Shown in pieces: positions 39,646-43,798 of a DNA stretch of 43,798 nt. The translations under genes were made by a program, and so were the position numbers. The first letter of the stretch is position 1; each line of letters opens with the position of its first letter. A model generated the notes under the pieces. The model made no database searches. It saw nothing but the letters and a program-made list of their open reading frames with translations, and was not told the origin of the DNA. The DNA is from Variovorax sp. Root473 (GTDB taxonomy: Bacteria; Pseudomonadota; Gammaproteobacteria; Burkholderiales; Burkholderiaceae_C), in assembly GCF_001426505.1 (NCBI RefSeq), contig NZ_LMEV01000017.1, forward strand, positions 407,698 to 451,495. The letters run 5' to 3'.

Positions 39646-40653
39646 ATGCGCATCCGTTTCGCTCTCGCCGGCCTCGTGGCCGCACTCGCCACCGCCGGCG
39701 CCGTCCAGGCGCAGGATTTCAAGCCGCGCATCGTGCGCTTCGGCTATGGCCTGGTCGACAACTCCAACCAGGGCCGCGCGGTCCGCCTGTTCGCCCAGGA
39801 AGTCGAGAAGGCTTCGGGCGGCAAGATGAAGGTCCGCGGCATCGGCAACGCGGCACTCGGTTCCGACACGCAGATGCAGCAGGCGCTGATCGGCGGCGCG
39901 CAGGAAATGATGGTCGGTTCCACGGCCACCCTCGTGGGCATCGTTCCCGAGATGGCCGTGTGGGACACGCCCTTCCTCTTCAGCAACGTGAAGGAAGCCG
40001 ACGTCGTGCTCGACGGTCCCGTGGGCGAGAAGGTCAAGGCGAAGCTGGAACCCAAGGGCATGGTCGGCCTGGTCTACTGGGAAAACGGTTTTCGCAACCT
40101 CACCAACAGCAAGCGCCCCGTCAACAAGCTCGAAGACATGGGCGACATCAAGCTGCGCGTGATGCAGAACAACGTGTTCCTCGACAGCTTCAAGGCGCTG
40201 GGCGCCAACGCCGTGCCGCTGCCGTTCTCCGAGCTGTTCACCGCCCTCGAAACGCGCGCCGTGGACGGCCAGGAGAATCCGTTCAACACCGTGGTGTCGA
40301 GCAAGTTCTACGAAGTGCAGAAGTACCTGACGGTGACCAACCACGTCTACAGCCCCTGGATCGTCACGGTCAGCAAGAAGTGGTGGGACACGCTGAGCCC
40401 GGCCGAGAAGAAGGTGCTGCAGGACGCCGCCGTGAAGAGCCGCGAGTTCGAGCGCAAGGACACCCGAGAAGAAGCCACCAAGGCCCTGGCCGAACTGCGC
40501 ACCAAGGGCATGCAGGTGAACGAACTGCCCGCCACCGAGGCCAACCGCATGCGCGAGAAGCTCGCGAGCGTCAACAGCGGCATCGCCAAGGCCGTGGGGC
40601 AGGAGACCTGGGACGCGGTCAACGGCGCCGTCGCGCAAGTGCGCGGCAAGTAA
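39646..40653 (+). CDS. TRAP transporter solute-binding protein (DctP-like)
   Basis: The 335-residue periplasmic protein has a signal peptide ending near GAVQAQ. The DctP fold is evident from FGYGLVDNSNQGRAVRLFAQEV, IGGAQEMMVGSTATLVGIVPEM and the family signature LKLRVMQNN-type arginine (IKLRVMQNNVFLDSFKALGA) that binds the substrate carboxylate. AGGAG lies shortly before the ATG. It delivers the sugar acid to the Q/M permease. The Arg-based site fits gluconate and similar carboxylates. Confidence 0.96.
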   Translation: MRIRFALAGLVAALATAGAVQAQDFKPRIVRFGYGLVDNSNQGRAVRLFAQEVEKASGGKMKVRGIGNAALGSDTQMQQALIGGAQEMMVGSTATLVGIVPEMAVWDTPFLFSNVKEADVVLDGPVGEKVKAKLEPKGMVGLVYWENGFRNLTNSKRPVNKLEDMGDIKLRVMQNNVFLDSFKALGANAVPLPFSELFTALETRAVDGQENPFNTVVSSKFYEVQKYLTVTNHVYSPWIVTVSKKWWDTLSPAEKKVLQDAAVKSREFERKDTREEATKALAELRTKGMQVNELPATEANRMREKLASVNSGIAKAVGQETWDAVNGAVAQVRGK

Positions 40654-40673
40654 GCAGGCCTTTCCCCTCGGGT

Positions 40674-40696
40674 GAAGGCGGCTTCGCGCCGCCTTC
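40674..40696 (+). terminator. Hairpin after the TRAP binding-protein gene
   Basis: GAAGGCGGC and GCCGCCTTC pair perfectly around TTCGC, 20 bases after the stop. The downstream tract GTCACTTTCG is only weakly T-rich, so termination is likely partial. It may separate the transporter genes from edd. Confidence 0.55.
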
Positions 40697-40765
40697 GTCA
40701 CTTTCGTGCCGGGTGCGGGGTTTACCATGAAGGCCCCAGCCAGCCGGCGCATTCACAGCCCCAGC

Positions 40766-42582
<1,817 letters not shown>

Positions 42583-42592
<10 letters not shown>

Positions 42593-43224
42593 ACGACAAA
42601 CTAACTTCCCTCGACGTGATGCGCGACGCGCCGGTCATTCCGGTCATCGTGCTGACCGACGTCAAGCACGCCGTGCCGCTGGCGCGCGCGCTGGTGGCCG
42701 GCGGCATCCGCATGCTCGAAGTCACGCTGCGCACGCCGCAGGCACTGCAATGCATCGAGGCCATCGCCAAGGAAGTGCCCGAAGCCGTCGTCGGCGCCGG
42801 CACCATCCGCAGCGCGGCCGATGCGCAGGCCTCGGCGCTGGCCGGTGCCAGGTTCGGCGTTAGCCCGGGCTACACGCGCTCGGTCGGCAAGGCCTGCCAC
42901 GACCTCGGCCTGCCGCTGCTGCCCGGCGTGGCCACCGGCAGCGAGATCATGACGGCGCAGGAAGACGGCTACACCCAGCTCAAGTTCTTCCCCGCGCTGC
43001 AGGCCGGCGGCCTGCCGATGCTCAAGGCCTGGCAAGGGCCGTTCGGCGACGTCACCTTCTGCCCCACGGGCGGTATCCATGCAGGCAACGCGGCCGAGTT
43101 CCTCGCGCTGTCGAACGTGGCCTGCGTGGGCGGTTCGTGGATCGTGCCGACCGACGCCATCCGCGACGGCGACTGGACCCGCATCGAGCAACTGGCACGC
43201 GCCGCGAGCCAGCTGCCGCGCTGA
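42583..43224 (+). CDS. eda: KDPG aldolase (2-dehydro-3-deoxy-phosphogluconate aldolase)
   Basis: The 213-residue class I aldolase splits KDPG to pyruvate and glyceraldehyde 3-phosphate. The Schiff-base Lys134 is in QLKFFPA, and Glu46 in LEVTLRT is the general base. GVSPGYTRS and CPTGGIH complete the phosphate site. GAAGGAGCC inside the end of edd serves as the ribosome site. The overlap with edd, the usual order in this pathway, gives coupled synthesis. Confidence 0.97.
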
Positions 43225-43226
43225 GC

Positions 43227-43798
43227 ATGCAGCCCGATTTCGACGCGAGTGACCTCAAGGTCATCGCGTTCGACGTGTTTGGCACGGTGGTCGACTGGCA
43301 CAGCGGCATCGCGGCCGAGGTCGAGCGCGTGCTGCCCGGTGTGGACGGTGCGGCCTTTGCGCTCGCATGGCGCGCCGGCTACCAGCCCGCCATGAAGGCC
43401 GTGATGGAACGCATCGCGGCCGGCGAGGGCGGCTTCACGCTGCTCGACGAGCTGCACCTGAGCATGCTCGAGCAGGTGCTGCACGACTTCAGCCTGGCCG
43501 ACCACCTCGACAGCGCCGCCAAGCGCGACCTGAGCCGTGCGTGGCACCGGCTGCCGGCCTGGTCCGATGCGGTCGAAGGGCTCACGCGGCTCAAGAAGAA
43601 GTTCACGATCTGCACGCTGTCCAACGGCAACATCGGCCTGCTCACCGAGATGGCCAAGCGCGCCGGCCTGCCCTGGGACTGCGTGCTGTCGGCCGAAGTG
43701 TTCAAGGCCTACAAGCCCGATCCGCGCACCTACCTCGGCGTGGCGGGCGTGTTCGACGCCACGCCGGGCCAGGTCATGCTCGCCGCGGCGCACCACGA
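43227..43798 (+). CDS. Type II haloacid-dehalogenase-like HAD hydrolase (3' end outside window)
   Basis: This partial gene encodes 190 residues before the window ends. The HAD nucleophile motif IAFDVFGTVVDW starts near residue 13, followed by TLSNGN (motif II) and FKAYKPDPRTYLG (motif III lysine), all typical of L-2-haloacid dehalogenases. The visible end LAAAHHD corresponds to the conserved acidic motif IV, so about 30 residues are missing. It starts 2 bases after eda. It may hydrolyse 2-haloacids or, in this setting, a phosphorylated sugar intermediate; the sequence cannot decide. Confidence 0.9.
   Translation, partial: MQPDFDASDLKVIAFDVFGTVVDWHSGIAAEVERVLPGVDGAAFALAWRAGYQPAMKAVMERIAAGEGGFTLLDELHLSMLEQVLHDFSLADHLDSAAKRDLSRAWHRLPAWSDAVEGLTRLKKKFTICTLSNGNIGLLTEMAKRAGLPWDCVLSAEVFKAYKPDPRTYLGVAGVFDATPGQVMLAAAHH

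Overview
The window is chromosomal DNA of a high-GC (about two-thirds G+C by eye) Gram-negative bacterium. The gene content suggests a betaproteobacterium of the Comamonadaceae, most likely Variovorax or a close relative. The pointers are a hydroxamate-type NRPS siderophore locus of the kind described for Variovorax (vacidobactin/variochelin), the order isoaspartyl-methyltransferase-like / rhodanese / TolC / WaaA, and several genes with TRAP, LLM, AMP-ligase and SDR functions. This is inference from gene content; no rRNA or other species marker is present. Coding density is very high and no gene-free stretch exceeds 300 bases. The longest, 30869-31122, holds a complex palindromic intergenic element. 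I saw no tRNA, rRNA, CRISPR, prophage or insertion sequence.

Region 1 (1-9191) is the end of a siderophore cluster. It holds the C-terminus of an NRPS (condensation domain plus carrier protein, no thioesterase), a TonB-dependent ferri-siderophore receptor behind a near-perfect Fur box, a formyltransferase, a FhuF-type ferric reductase, a PvdE-like cyclic-peptide exporter, an ornithine/lysine N-monooxygenase and a small stand-alone FecR-N-terminal-like (DUF4880-like) protein. Together they make N-hydroxy/N-formyl ornithine ligands, export the siderophore, re-import it with iron and release the iron by reduction.

Region 2 (9219-17106) holds a nu-class glutathione transferase, then a divergently arranged, apparently co-regulated set: TetR plus LLM flavin oxidoreductase on the minus strand, SDR plus saccharopine-dehydrogenase-like oxidoreductase plus acyl-CoA synthetase on the plus strand. 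A TetR-type operator candidate sits between the two arms. Its substrate is unknown. A small outer-membrane barrel and a DUF1345 membrane protein follow.

Region 3 (17114-26588) is housekeeping and repair: an EamA exporter, Ogt, an Ada-AlkA fusion, phosphomannomutase/phosphoglucomutase, WaaA (Kdo transferase), then on the minus strand TetR, an isoaspartyl-methyltransferase-like protein, rhodanese and a TolC channel.

Region 4 (26692-35971) holds MsrA, a His-rich small protein followed by a ZnuD-like TonB receptor, an AEC permease, a two-gene envelope module (small Cys/Pro-rich protein plus OmpA lipoprotein), PdxH, a MocA-like nucleotidyltransferase, the overlapping pair chaC-sodC and a second OmpA-domain protein.

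Region 5 (35997-43798) is a coherent gluconate/Entner-Doudoroff locus: a LacI-type regulator facing gluconokinase, a complete TRAP transporter (Q, M, P), phosphogluconate dehydratase (edd), KDPG aldolase (eda) and a type II haloacid-dehalogenase-like hydrolase cut by the window end. A perfect LacI-type palindrome and a terminator-like hairpin lie in the leader of the gluconokinase gene.

A pattern running across regions 2-4 is a set of genes without a Shine-Dalgarno sequence whose start codon lies exactly 6 nt after a -10-like hexamer. These are candidates for leaderless transcription.
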